From the NCBI GenBank assembly GCA_017883345.1, contig JADGNT010000347.1:1-5941 (forward strand): 5,941 bases of DNA, written 5' to 3'. Both the position numbers and the translations under genes were made by a program. The notes below the pieces were generated by a model, which did not search any database, was not told the DNA's origin, and saw only the letters and a program-made list of their open reading frames with translations. Below, piece after piece: positions 1 through 5,941 of this stretch (position 1 is its first letter; the number at the start of each line of letters is the position of its first letter). This stretch comes from Candidatus Solibacter sp. (GTDB taxonomy: Bacteria > Acidobacteriota > Terriglobia > Bryobacterales > Bryobacteraceae).

Positions 1-1821
1 GCGCTGTTCCTCCTGGCGAACTCCGCGCCCGCGGCGACCTACTACGTCGATTGCGCATCCGGTTCCGATACCGCATCCGGCGCCTCGCAATCGGCCGCGT
101 GGAAGAGCCTGGAAAAAATCTCGGCGGCCACATTCGCGCCCGGCGATTCGATCCTCCTGCGCCGCGGCTCCCGCTGTGCCGGCTCGCTCGTCCCGAAAGG
201 CTCGGGCGAAGATGGCCGCCCCATCCGCATCGGCGCCTATGGTGAGGGACTACTGCCCGTCATCGAAGCGGGAGCCGCCGAGGCGGCGGTAAAACTCCTG
301 AACCAGCAGTATTGGGAGATCGAAAACCTCGAGACCACGGGTGGCAATCCGTACGGCGTGTTCATCGGCGCAACCCCGGGCTCTCTCGTGCTGCGGCACT
401 TCGTTCTGCGCGACCTGGTGGTGCACGATGTCGGTGGAACGCCGAAACAGAAAGCCTCCGGCCTGGTTGTCATCGCCGCCGCGAAAGGCATCACCCTGGA
501 AGACATCCTCGTCGACGGCGTCACCGCCTATCGCACCTCGCAGTGGGCCGGCATCTACGTCAGTGGATCGGACACCCGCGCCCGCAACATCGTAGTCCGC
601 AATTCGATCGTTCACGACGTGGATGGCGACGGCATCGTTCTTTTCGCCGCCGAGAACGGCCGGATCGAGAAGAGCGCCGCGTGGCGCACCGGCCTTCAGG
701 AGCGCGAGACCATCGGCACGCCCAATGGAATCTGGACGTGGACCTGCCGCAACTGCATCGTCGAGAACACCGAGGGCTTCTGGATCGATTCGCCCGGAGT
801 CGACGGCGGAGTCTACGACATCGACTGGGGCAATGACGACAACACAGTCCAGTTCAACTACGCCCATGACGCGCAGGGATACTGCGCCGCCATCTTCGGC
901 GCCGGTAAGCGCGCCACCACCAACGCCGTGCTGCGCTACAACGTCTGCGTGAACAACGCACGCAGTCCGAAGCTGGCGCGGCGTCAGGGAGACCTGTTCA
1001 CGGCCACCTGGGATGGCGGTTCCCTCGATGGCGTGCTGATCGAGCACAACACCGTCATTTGGAATCCGCCCATCGATGGTCCCGCGCTGCAGATGTCCAA
1101 CACCGAATTCAGCGGCACGCGGCCAAACATCGTCTCCGATAACCTGCTCGTCTCTTACGTCCCCAGCCTCGTCCGCTCCGCGCCGCCGGTGAAATTCGAG
1201 CGCAATCTCTACTGGCGCCCCGGCCGCCAAGCGGCGAAATGGTCGTACGGAAACCGGGAGTTCACTGCGTTCGACCAATGGCGTGAGATTTCGCCGGCGG
1301 ACGGGTTTGCCAACCCCGGTCTCGACTGGCTCCTCAGTCCGCTCAAGACCCTGGCCGGCTTCGGCGCCGTTTCATCGCCCGCGCCGCCGTCCACCGGCCG
1401 GAGAGCGCCGGCCGGCGTGCCGTACGGCAGCGGAAAATGGACACTGCTGCTCTTCGCGGGCAAAGCCGAACCGGAAGCGCGCTCCCAACTCGTTTTCGTC
1501 CAGACCGCGCTCGCGCAGTACCATGATTGCGGGCTGGATGCTGCCGTGATCCATGAGGGCGTACCGAATCTGCCATACGACTGGAACTTCGGCGCGGTCC
1601 GCTCCGTGGAACGCGCGGCCACCAGCGGCGCGGGATTCGGCAAAGTGCCGGCACTCCTGCTCGTTTCACCCGCCGGCGAAGTCGTCCGCCAATGGGATGG
1701 CTTCGCGCGGTCCGCCGATCTGGGCCTGACGCTGAAACACTATCTCGGTCCCGCGCATGGCAATGCGTCACTCGACCTCGACGTTAGCCGCCCTGGCGTC
1801 GCTGCCCGATACCCGAATTGA
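1..1821 (+). CDS. Exported right-handed parallel beta-helix protein with thioredoxin-like C-terminal domain (5' end missing)
   Basis: The frame is open from base 1 to a TGA at 1819-1821 (606 residues visible); the start codon lies upstream. Residues 1-12 (ALFLLANSAPAA) look like the end of a signal peptide, so the protein is probably exported. Next comes the N-terminal pattern common in secreted beta-helix proteins: YYVDCASGSD, then APGDSILLRRGS and PIRIGAYG. Residues about 95-410 contain repeated short strands of the V-R-N-S-I-V and I-E-H-N-T-V type, typical of pectate-lyase-like beta-helix rungs. A closing segment follows, with NLYW near residue 402 and LSPLKTLAGFG before residue 460. Residues about 475-590 differ: a hydrophobic strand WTLLLFAG, then VPALLLVSPAGEVVRQWDG, which resembles the cis-proline region of thioredoxin/TlpA proteins (V549-P550). 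No CxxC is present where it would be expected (K488-A-E-P-E). Polysaccharide binding or cleavage is inferred; no lyase or hydrolase active site was identified. It lies 25 bases upstream of the GH42 gene, suggesting an operon. Confidence 0.85.
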   Translation, partial: ALFLLANSAPAATYYVDCASGSDTASGASQSAAWKSLEKISAATFAPGDSILLRRGSRCAGSLVPKGSGEDGRPIRIGAYGEGLLPVIEAGAAEAAVKLLNQQYWEIENLETTGGNPYGVFIGATPGSLVLRHFVLRDLVVHDVGGTPKQKASGLVVIAAAKGITLEDILVDGVTAYRTSQWAGIYVSGSDTRARNIVVRNSIVHDVDGDGIVLFAAENGRIEKSAAWRTGLQERETIGTPNGIWTWTCRNCIVENTEGFWIDSPGVDGGVYDIDWGNDDNTVQFNYAHDAQGYCAAIFGAGKRATTNAVLRYNVCVNNARSPKLARRQGDLFTATWDGGSLDGVLIEHNTVIWNPPIDGPALQMSNTEFSGTRPNIVSDNLLVSYVPSLVRSAPPVKFERNLYWRPGRQAAKWSYGNREFTAFDQWREISPADGFANPGLDWLLSPLKTLAGFGAVSSPAPPSTGRRAPAGVPYGSGKWTLLLFAGKAEPEARSQLVFVQTALAQYHDCGLDAAVIHEGVPNLPYDWNFGAVRSVERAATSGAGFGKVPALLLVSPAGEVVRQWDGFARSADLGLTLKHYLGPAHGNASLDLDVSRPGVAARYPN

Positions 1822-1833
1822 GGTTGTTTAGAC

Positions 1834-1839
1834 GAAGGA
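1834..1839 (+). promoter_or_regulatory. Ribosome binding site of the GH42 gene
   Basis: GAAGGA lies 7 bases before the ATG at 1847, a good Shine-Dalgarno match and spacing. It supports this start. Only 25 bases separate the upstream stop from this ATG, leaving little room for an independent promoter, so co-transcription is likely. Confidence 0.7.
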
Positions 1840-1846
1840 TGCTGTT

Positions 1847-3985
1847 ATGAACGTTTTTCAAGTTGTGATCGTATCGTCAGCCCTCGCGGCCGCGGCCGCC
1901 CATGCCGCCGATGTGAAAAGCGCCGCCTTCGCGCCCGACAAGATGGAGACCATCCTCTACGGCGTCGCGTACTATCCGGAGTACATGCCGGAAGAACGGC
2001 TGGAGAAGGACGTGGCCCTGATGCAGAAGGCCGGCATCAGCGTGGTTCGGATGGGCGAGTCCACTTGGAGCAGTTGGGAGCCTCGCGACGGCGAGTTTCA
2101 GTTTGCCTGGATGGAGCGCGCGCTCAACCGGCTCCATCAGGCCGGGATTCACGTCATCCTCGGCACCCCCACTTACTCCATTCCAACCTGGCTGTACAAA
2201 GAACACCCCGAAATCTTAGTGACCCATGCCGGCACGGCGCCCACCCTTTCGGACCCATACTATCCGTCGTACCCGCCCTCGTCCGCGCCCGGTGCCTACG
2301 GTCCTCGCCAGAATTACGATTTCCTGAACCCTTACTTCCTCGAAAAGGCCGAGCGCGTCATCCGCGCGATCGTCGGCCATTTCAAAGACCACCCGGCGGT
2401 AATCGGCTACCAGATCGATAACGAAACCGCTCCCACCGGCGTCGCGACGCCGTACGCCACCGCCAAATTCCTCGCCCGGCTCCAGCGGAAATATCACTCG
2501 CCCGCCACCATCAATCGCATCTGGGGTCTGAGTTACTGGGGGCAGTTAGTCGACACTTGGCAAGACTTGCCGCCTCGCGACGGAATCCTGAACCCCGGAT
2601 ACAAGCTGGAATGGGAGAATTTCCAGCACGATATCGTAACCGATTATCTCGCGTGGCAGGCCAGGATCGTCAATGAGTACAAGCGCCCCGACCAGTTCAT
2701 TACCCAGGACTTCAGCGGCGGCGCCCATACGAATCTCGATCAATGGGCGATCGCGAAACACCTCGACGTGGCCGCCGAGAACCCCTACTTCAGCACTCAG
2801 AAACGCCTTGAGGGCCGGGGAATCTGGTTTAGCGGCGACGTGGGCCGTTCACTGAAGCACACCAATTACCTAGTCACCGAGACTAACGCGCAATCCATAG
2901 GATGGGATTCCCGCTCGCAATATCCACCCTATCCGGGCCAGCTCCGGCAGGTCGTCTATGCCCACCTCGCCGCCGGAGCCAACATGGTGGAGTATTGGCA
3001 CTGGTCGTCGCTGCATTACGGCCAGGAGACCTACTGGAAAGGGATCCTCTCGCACGACCTCGAGCCCAACCGCCTGTACGAAGAGATGACCGGCGTCGCC
3101 GCGGAACTCAAACGCCTTGGCCCGCAGCTCGTCAATTTGAAGAAGGACATCAAGGTCGCGATTCTGTTCAGTACCGATTCCGCCAATGCCATCGCCTACA
3201 TGCCCTTCAGCGATCGCGTCAACTATCAGACCGTCCTTTCGCAGATGTGGAATGCGCTTTACGATCTGAACGTCGAAGCCGACTTCGTGCAGGCGGGCGA
3301 CGGCGACGTGTCGCGCTACAAGCTCCTCATGGTCCCGCCTCTGTACAGCGTGTCCGATGCCGTCCTGCGGCAGATCGCCGAATATGTGAAGGCCGGCGGC
3401 CACGTGGTGATGGCGTTCAAGAGCGGATTCACCGACGAATACTCCACGGTGCGCCATGTGATGGCGCCGGGACCTCTGCGCGAAGCGGCCGGTTTCCACT
3501 ATCAGGAATTCAGCAGTCTCGCCGAACCCGTTCCCCTGACGCCCGATCCGTTTCACGCCGCCGGCGAGAACAAGGCATCGGTGTGGGCCGAATTTCTGCT
3601 TCCCGATACAGCCGAGGTGCTCGCTTCGCTGGACGACACCACCTGGCGCTTTCCCGTAATCACCCGTAACCGTTACGGCGACGGAACCCTCACCTACGAA
3701 GCGACGGTCGTCACCGACGCGCTGCAGCGCGAGATCGTTCGAGACGCGATTTCGCGTGCCGGACTGGCCGGCGAGGACCAGAAGCTTCCGCCACAGGTCA
3801 AAATACGGCAAGGACGCAACGGTCAGGGCCGCCTGCTTCGCTATTACTTCAACTTTTCCGAGCAGGACGCGTGCTTTACCTATCCCTATGCAACAGGGGT
3901 GGATTTGCTGACCGGATATCCCGTCGAGAAAGGCGTCCGGGTCGATCTCCGCCCCTGGGGTGTCGCGGTAATCGCGGAGCGTTGA
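1847..3985 (+). CDS. Exported GH42 family glycosidase (beta-galactosidase type)
   Basis: This 712-residue protein has the GH42 architecture and normal length. Residues 1-20 end in AAAAAHA before AD, a plausible signal peptidase I site, although the N-terminus lacks a basic residue. The TIM barrel starts near residue 36 with YGVAYYPEYM and continues with GISVVRMGES and WSSWEPRDGEF. The YQIDNE motif gives the likely acid/base E193. The likely nucleophile is E345 in LVTETN, and HWSSLHYGQE follows as in family members. From about residue 433 (KVAILFSTDSA, then LLMVPPLY and GGHVVMAF) comes the GH42 trimerisation domain, which is Rossmann-like. The C-terminal 60 residues form a small beta domain ending RPWGVAVIAE. 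The family hydrolyses terminal beta-galactosides with retention, and some members take alpha-L-arabinopyranosides; the substrate here cannot be told. There is only one cysteine, so the four-cysteine zinc site of some GH42 enzymes is absent, in keeping with export. The gene follows the beta-helix gene closely and is preceded by a good ribosome binding site. Confidence 0.93.
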   Translation: MNVFQVVIVSSALAAAAAHAADVKSAAFAPDKMETILYGVAYYPEYMPEERLEKDVALMQKAGISVVRMGESTWSSWEPRDGEFQFAWMERALNRLHQAGIHVILGTPTYSIPTWLYKEHPEILVTHAGTAPTLSDPYYPSYPPSSAPGAYGPRQNYDFLNPYFLEKAERVIRAIVGHFKDHPAVIGYQIDNETAPTGVATPYATAKFLARLQRKYHSPATINRIWGLSYWGQLVDTWQDLPPRDGILNPGYKLEWENFQHDIVTDYLAWQARIVNEYKRPDQFITQDFSGGAHTNLDQWAIAKHLDVAAENPYFSTQKRLEGRGIWFSGDVGRSLKHTNYLVTETNAQSIGWDSRSQYPPYPGQLRQVVYAHLAAGANMVEYWHWSSLHYGQETYWKGILSHDLEPNRLYEEMTGVAAELKRLGPQLVNLKKDIKVAILFSTDSANAIAYMPFSDRVNYQTVLSQMWNALYDLNVEADFVQAGDGDVSRYKLLMVPPLYSVSDAVLRQIAEYVKAGGHVVMAFKSGFTDEYSTVRHVMAPGPLREAAGFHYQEFSSLAEPVPLTPDPFHAAGENKASVWAEFLLPDTAEVLASLDDTTWRFPVITRNRYGDGTLTYEATVVTDALQREIVRDAISRAGLAGEDQKLPPQVKIRQGRNGQGRLLRYYFNFSEQDACFTYPYATGVDLLTGYPVEKGVRVDLRPWGVAVIAER

Positions 3986-4206
3986 TCGTGGAGTTCTCGA
4001 TGGTCCAAACCCGCTCGACCCTGCCGGCAGGAGGTGACCAGGAGGGAGTTTCATCGAAACCGGGAGGGGAACGTCGATCGCGACCCACGTGCAGAAAGCT
4101 GATGTTTGCTGTACGGGCGTACGCTTGTCGGCTATTAGATTCCCCTTTTGGTCGCCTGCTGCTCCCAGGAGGCCAGCGGAGCGACAACTCGCGCAGCGTT
4201 TACTCA

Positions 4207-4245
4207 CCCCGACGGCGCAGACGGGGAGCGGCAGCCGCAGCCCCG
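4207..4245 (+). promoter_or_regulatory. Pair of mutually exclusive GC-rich hairpins
   Basis: CCCCG (4207-4211) can pair with CGGGG (4222-4226). The same CGGGG can instead pair with CCCCG (4241-4245), with an inner stem GCGG (4228-4231) to CCGC (4235-4238) around a CAG loop. The second fold is the stronger. There is no T-run after it, so it is not a standard intrinsic terminator. A regulatory role is only a suggestion, since GC-rich spacers form such stems by chance. Confidence 0.25.
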
Positions 4246-4330
4246 AGGGAGCGTTAATTAAGCGCAACTATTTCTTCCTCGGGTGCCTCCCGCTTCTCGG
4301 AGCCGGGGACTATCGTACTTTCCGATATTT

Positions 4331-4441
4331 CAGAATCGCGATGCGGTCGCCGTGGCCACCGCGGCGCAAGACACCACGTTCGCGGAGCTGTAGACTCGAC
4401 ACATGGACCAGAAGGCGTACGAACGCATGAACCCGACCGGC
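4331..4441 (+). pseudogene. Possible gene remnant interrupted by TAG
   Basis: In one frame this stretch reads QNRDAVAVATAAQDTTFAEL, then TAG (4391-4393), then TRHMDQKAYERMNPTGG. By my count 31 of the 37 sense codons end in G or C, like the true genes of this window. After about 4440 the same frame drops to roughly half. The peptide composition is ordinary protein-like rather than the arginine/proline-rich shadow type seen elsewhere in this spacer. This fits a decayed fragment of a former gene carrying a nonsense mutation. It is short and I do not recognise the family, so chance remains possible. Upstream, the frame is open back to a TAA at 4259-4261, but without a clear coding look. Confidence 0.25.
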
Positions 4442-4558
4442 GGCTCACTTGTGATTTCAGGTTTCAGTTCCGCCACTTTCGGAGACGGCGACATATCGCC
4501 GCGCTGCCGGCTTCGTGGCGTCGGTGGTTTGGTCCGATTGCTTGGCATACCTATATGA
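4403..4558 (+). CDS. Possible small ORF overlapping the VOC start (ATGA)
   Basis: The ATG at 4403 opens a 51-codon frame ending at TGA 4556-4558, which overlaps the VOC ATG (4555-4557) in the classic ATGA arrangement used for translational coupling. The peptide begins MDQKAYERMNPTGG and ends LLGIPI. It matches no family I know. No good Shine-Dalgarno precedes it: GGAG at 4384-4387 is too far away. The second half has poor third-position bias. It may be a leader peptide allowing translation of the VOC gene, which itself lacks a visible ribosome binding site, or just the end of the remnant frame at 4331-4441. Confidence 0.2.
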   Translation: MDQKAYERMNPTGGSLVISGFSSATFGDGDISPRCRLRGVGGLVRLLGIPI

Positions 4559-5499
4559 GGAAAACACTCGTCCTGCTGCTCGGGGTCGTTGTGCCCCTAG
4601 CCGCCGAATTGCCGGATTTCTACAAGAGCGTTGATCGTGTCTTCTGGGTCGTCGACGACATCGACCGTACCGTCGCGGGATGGCAAAAGCTCGGCATCAT
4701 CGACGTGCGGCCGAATCCCGGTGCCGGCCCGGGCGTTAGGTGGTCCATCGCGCGTTTAGGCGACACGGTTGTCGATTTTATCCAGCCTCTCGATGACAAG
4801 ACCCCGTTCGCGGCCTATCGGAAGAAGCACGGGCAGGGCATCATGGCGCTGATTCACCACGCTCCCACCAAGGCTGCCGTGGAGCAGGAGCTTGCCCGAA
4901 TGGCAAATGCTGGCGTCGCGGTCCTGGACGGGCGGAATCTCGGCCCTGAGGGTCGCTACGTCCTCTTCGACACGGCAGAAGAGGGGAAGTATGTCATCGG
5001 AGTTTTCTGCGACCCGGGCGGCGCGGGTTTGCCGCCGGCGCCCGCACCGAAGCCGAACGCGAAGCGACTCTCTCAGTATGCGTTCGTGGCACGCGACCTG
5101 AAGGCGGTCTCCCGATACTGGGAGCGGCTCGGATTCCCGGCGATGGACTTCACGCACCCGGTGTTGTGGGACTTGATCTATCACGGTAAACCCGGGAAGT
5201 TCGATGCGATTCTCGGGTGGCAGCGGCAGGGCAGGATCGTTTACGAGTGGATTCAGCCCACTATCGGCCCAACCACGTACTTGGATCACCTGTCGAAATA
5301 CGGAGAGGGGCTGCATCACATCGCTCTCGCCGTAAGTGACATCGAGCAGGAGAAACGAGAGTGGACGAACGCCGGTTTTCCAACGTCGCAATCCGGCGCG
5401 TGGGGCGAGCGCGACAAGTCCGGCTTTGGCCGGTTCGCATACCAGGACACGCACACGATTGGCGGCACCGAAGTCGAGTTACTTTGGAATTACAGGTAG
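4555..5499 (+). CDS. Exported tandem VOC-domain protein (glyoxalase/epimerase fold)
   Basis: The 314-residue protein starts with MRKTLVLLLGVVVPLAA, a short basic n-region and hydrophobic core, so it is probably exported; this also favours the ATG at 4555 although no Shine-Dalgarno is visible. Two VOC domains follow, residues about 24-152 and 172-314, joined by a PPAPAPKPNAK linker. The halves align: VDFIQP (73-78) with YEWIQP (230-235), and GQGIMAL with GEGLHHIAL, each with the same 19-residue spacing. Domain 2 keeps likely metal ligands: Q174, E231, H254 and E308 (VELL), close to the H/Q/H/E set of methylmalonyl-CoA epimerase-type VOC enzymes. Domain 1 has D27, D74, M97 and I148 at those places and is probably non-catalytic. 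The family includes glyoxalases, epimerases, dioxygenases and resistance proteins; the substrate here is unknown. The gene stands alone, more than 560 bases after the GH42 gene. Confidence 0.85.
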   Translation: MRKTLVLLLGVVVPLAAELPDFYKSVDRVFWVVDDIDRTVAGWQKLGIIDVRPNPGAGPGVRWSIARLGDTVVDFIQPLDDKTPFAAYRKKHGQGIMALIHHAPTKAAVEQELARMANAGVAVLDGRNLGPEGRYVLFDTAEEGKYVIGVFCDPGGAGLPPAPAPKPNAKRLSQYAFVARDLKAVSRYWERLGFPAMDFTHPVLWDLIYHGKPGKFDAILGWQRQGRIVYEWIQPTIGPTTYLDHLSKYGEGLHHIALAVSDIEQEKREWTNAGFPTSQSGAWGERDKSGFGRFAYQDTHTIGGTEVELLWNYR

Positions 5500-5797
5500 C
5501 ACGCGCCCGGCTTCCGCATTAACGGCTACTTTGCCGACTGTGCGCTTCGCCCCAATCGCTTCTCCCGAGCCGCCGGCCATCGGCTGTACCGAAAACTAAA
5601 TACTTCGGCCAATCTGTTTGATTTTAGATCGCTTACGCTAAAACTGCTGTGCGAACAGATTGGCCGGTATTTAATAGTCAGGGATGACCTATGCCCGCTG
5701 TGCTCGCCCTTCGGCGCTTGCCGAGCGGATTACGCGGCCATCCGGACATTGAACCGGTATGGATGCCGTATTGGGCCGGCGCGAAGGATAGCTGTCG
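5500..5797. other. Non-coding region downstream of the VOC gene
   Basis: I find no supported gene here. The notable element is the inverted repeat at 5597-5673. A small stem AGCCG (5568-5572) to CGGCT (5581-5585) and another, GCTGT (5791-5795) to ACAGC (5801-5805), are present, but neither is followed by a T-run. Transcription from the VOC gene probably ends in this region. Confidence 0.5.
5597..5673. repeat. Long imperfect inverted repeat (cruciform or MITE-like)
   Basis: The left arm 5597-5620 matches the reverse complement of the right arm 5652-5673. TAAATAC (5597-5603) pairs with GTATTTA (5667-5673), and CGGCCAATCTGTT (5606-5618) pairs with 5654-5666. A two-base TT bulge sits at 5604-5605, and a T-G wobble plus a G-C pair extend the stem. 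An inner stem TTTTAG (5622-5627) to CTAAAA (5638-5643) lies in the loop. Twenty perfect pairs in the outer stem is far beyond chance for such a short span. There is no T-run after the right arm and no evident target-site duplication beyond the TA that any such palindrome shows. It may be a small transposon relative, a mobile-element end pair or a bidirectional transcript terminator. Confidence 0.7.
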
Positions 5798-5941
5798 CTA
5801 ACAGCCCATAGCACCAGGAATCTGGTAATGGCTTCGGTCCAGCGATGTGCTGCGCAGCATCCCGGACGCCGTGCCGCCGAAACCGTATGCCGACAGTTCC
5901 AATGTCCAAGGCTCCACTTTAGCCGGCGGCATCTCCGCCAA
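5798..5941 (-). CDS. Possible C-terminal fragment of a minus-strand gene
   Basis: On the minus strand a frame is open from the right window edge to a TAG at 5800-5798, giving 47 residues. It includes EPWTLELSAYGFGGTASGML and ends YQIPGAMGC. Third positions are mostly G or C in the part nearest the edge, and the composition looks protein-like. The plus strand is also open over the same bases but reads cysteine/arginine-rich, typical of a shadow. The stop lies in the loop of a small hairpin (5791-5805). The product is not recognised. If real, it converges on the VOC gene, with the inverted repeat between them. Confidence 0.3.
   Translation of the reverse strand: MAEMPPAKVEPWTLELSAYGFGGTASGMLRSTSLDRSHYQIPGAMGC

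Larger units (their letters stand above)
3986..4554. other. Intergenic region between GH42 and VOC genes
   Basis: This 569-base stretch contains no convincing full gene; the open frames in it have arginine/proline-rich shadow composition. It holds a perfect 12-base palindrome, CCTGCCGGCAGG (4020-4031), two competing GC-rich hairpins (4207-4245), an AT-rich TTAATTAA island (4255-4262) and a short coding-like patch (4331-4441). No hairpin followed by a T-run was found after the GH42 stop. No clear sigma-70 promoter or Shine-Dalgarno was found before the VOC start. The promoter of the VOC gene is presumably here but cannot be pinpointed. Confidence 0.6.

Noticed and set aside
358..360. GTG as start of the beta-helix gene
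   Set aside because: The frame is open upstream to base 1 with a signal-peptide remnant and conserved N-terminal beta-helix motifs, so the gene begins outside the window.
250..1278. Long minus-strand open frame (342 codons)
   Set aside because: It lies opposite the beta-helix coding frame, is valine/glycine/aspartate-rich with no family motif, and is a usual shadow in GC-rich DNA.
4020..4031. Perfect palindrome CCTGCCGGCAGG as terminator or operator
   Set aside because: It has no loop and no T-run, and short GC palindromes are expected by chance at this base composition.
2870..4267. Long minus-strand open frame (465 codons)
   Set aside because: It mostly mirrors the well-supported GH42 gene, has low-complexity antisense composition and no recognisable domain.
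4756..5454. Minus-strand open frame (232 codons)
   Set aside because: It is antisense to the VOC gene, whose two domains and motifs are clear; there is no independent support.
5597..5673. Inverted repeat as CRISPR repeat or intrinsic terminator
   Set aside because: There is only one copy, with no spacers, and no T-run after either arm.
5798..5941. Plus-strand open frame over the right edge
   Set aside because: Its translation is cysteine/arginine/glutamine-rich and looks like a shadow of the minus-strand frame.

Overview
The window is GC-rich DNA, with G or C at most third codon positions, and looks bacterial. Its gene content is a large exported parallel beta-helix protein, an exported GH42 glycosidase and an exported two-domain VOC protein. 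This resembles the carbohydrate-degrading soil Acidobacteriota (Solibacter/Bryobacter type). That placement is inferred from general style only, because there is no rRNA or other phylogenetic marker here.

Layout: (1) Bases 1-1821, plus strand, hold the 3' part of a gene for a secreted right-handed parallel beta-helix protein. It carries an unexpected thioredoxin-like C-terminal domain that lacks the redox cysteines. (2) After a 25-base gap containing a good ribosome binding site, bases 1847-3985 encode a complete exported family 42 glycoside hydrolase (beta-galactosidase type) with both catalytic glutamates visible. (3) Bases 3986-4554 form a long intergenic stretch. It contains a pair of mutually exclusive GC-rich hairpins and a short coding-like patch interrupted by a TAG, possibly a gene remnant. 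(4) Bases 4555-5499 encode an exported protein with two VOC (glyoxalase/epimerase-fold) domains; only the second keeps a plausible metal site. (5) Bases 5500-5941 are mostly non-coding. They include a striking 77-base imperfect inverted repeat and, at the right edge, a possible C-terminal fragment of a minus-strand gene.

The first two genes are very likely co-transcribed and probably act outside the cytoplasm on a plant or microbial polysaccharide. The beta-helix protein would bind or cleave the polymer and the GH42 enzyme would release terminal galactose-like or arabinopyranose-like sugars. The VOC gene is separated by more than 500 bases, and its link to the pair is unproven. I see no CRISPR array, tRNA, rRNA, complete insertion sequence or defence system. 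The most unusual items are the beta-helix/thioredoxin-like fusion, the exported half-degenerate VOC pair and the long inverted repeat.
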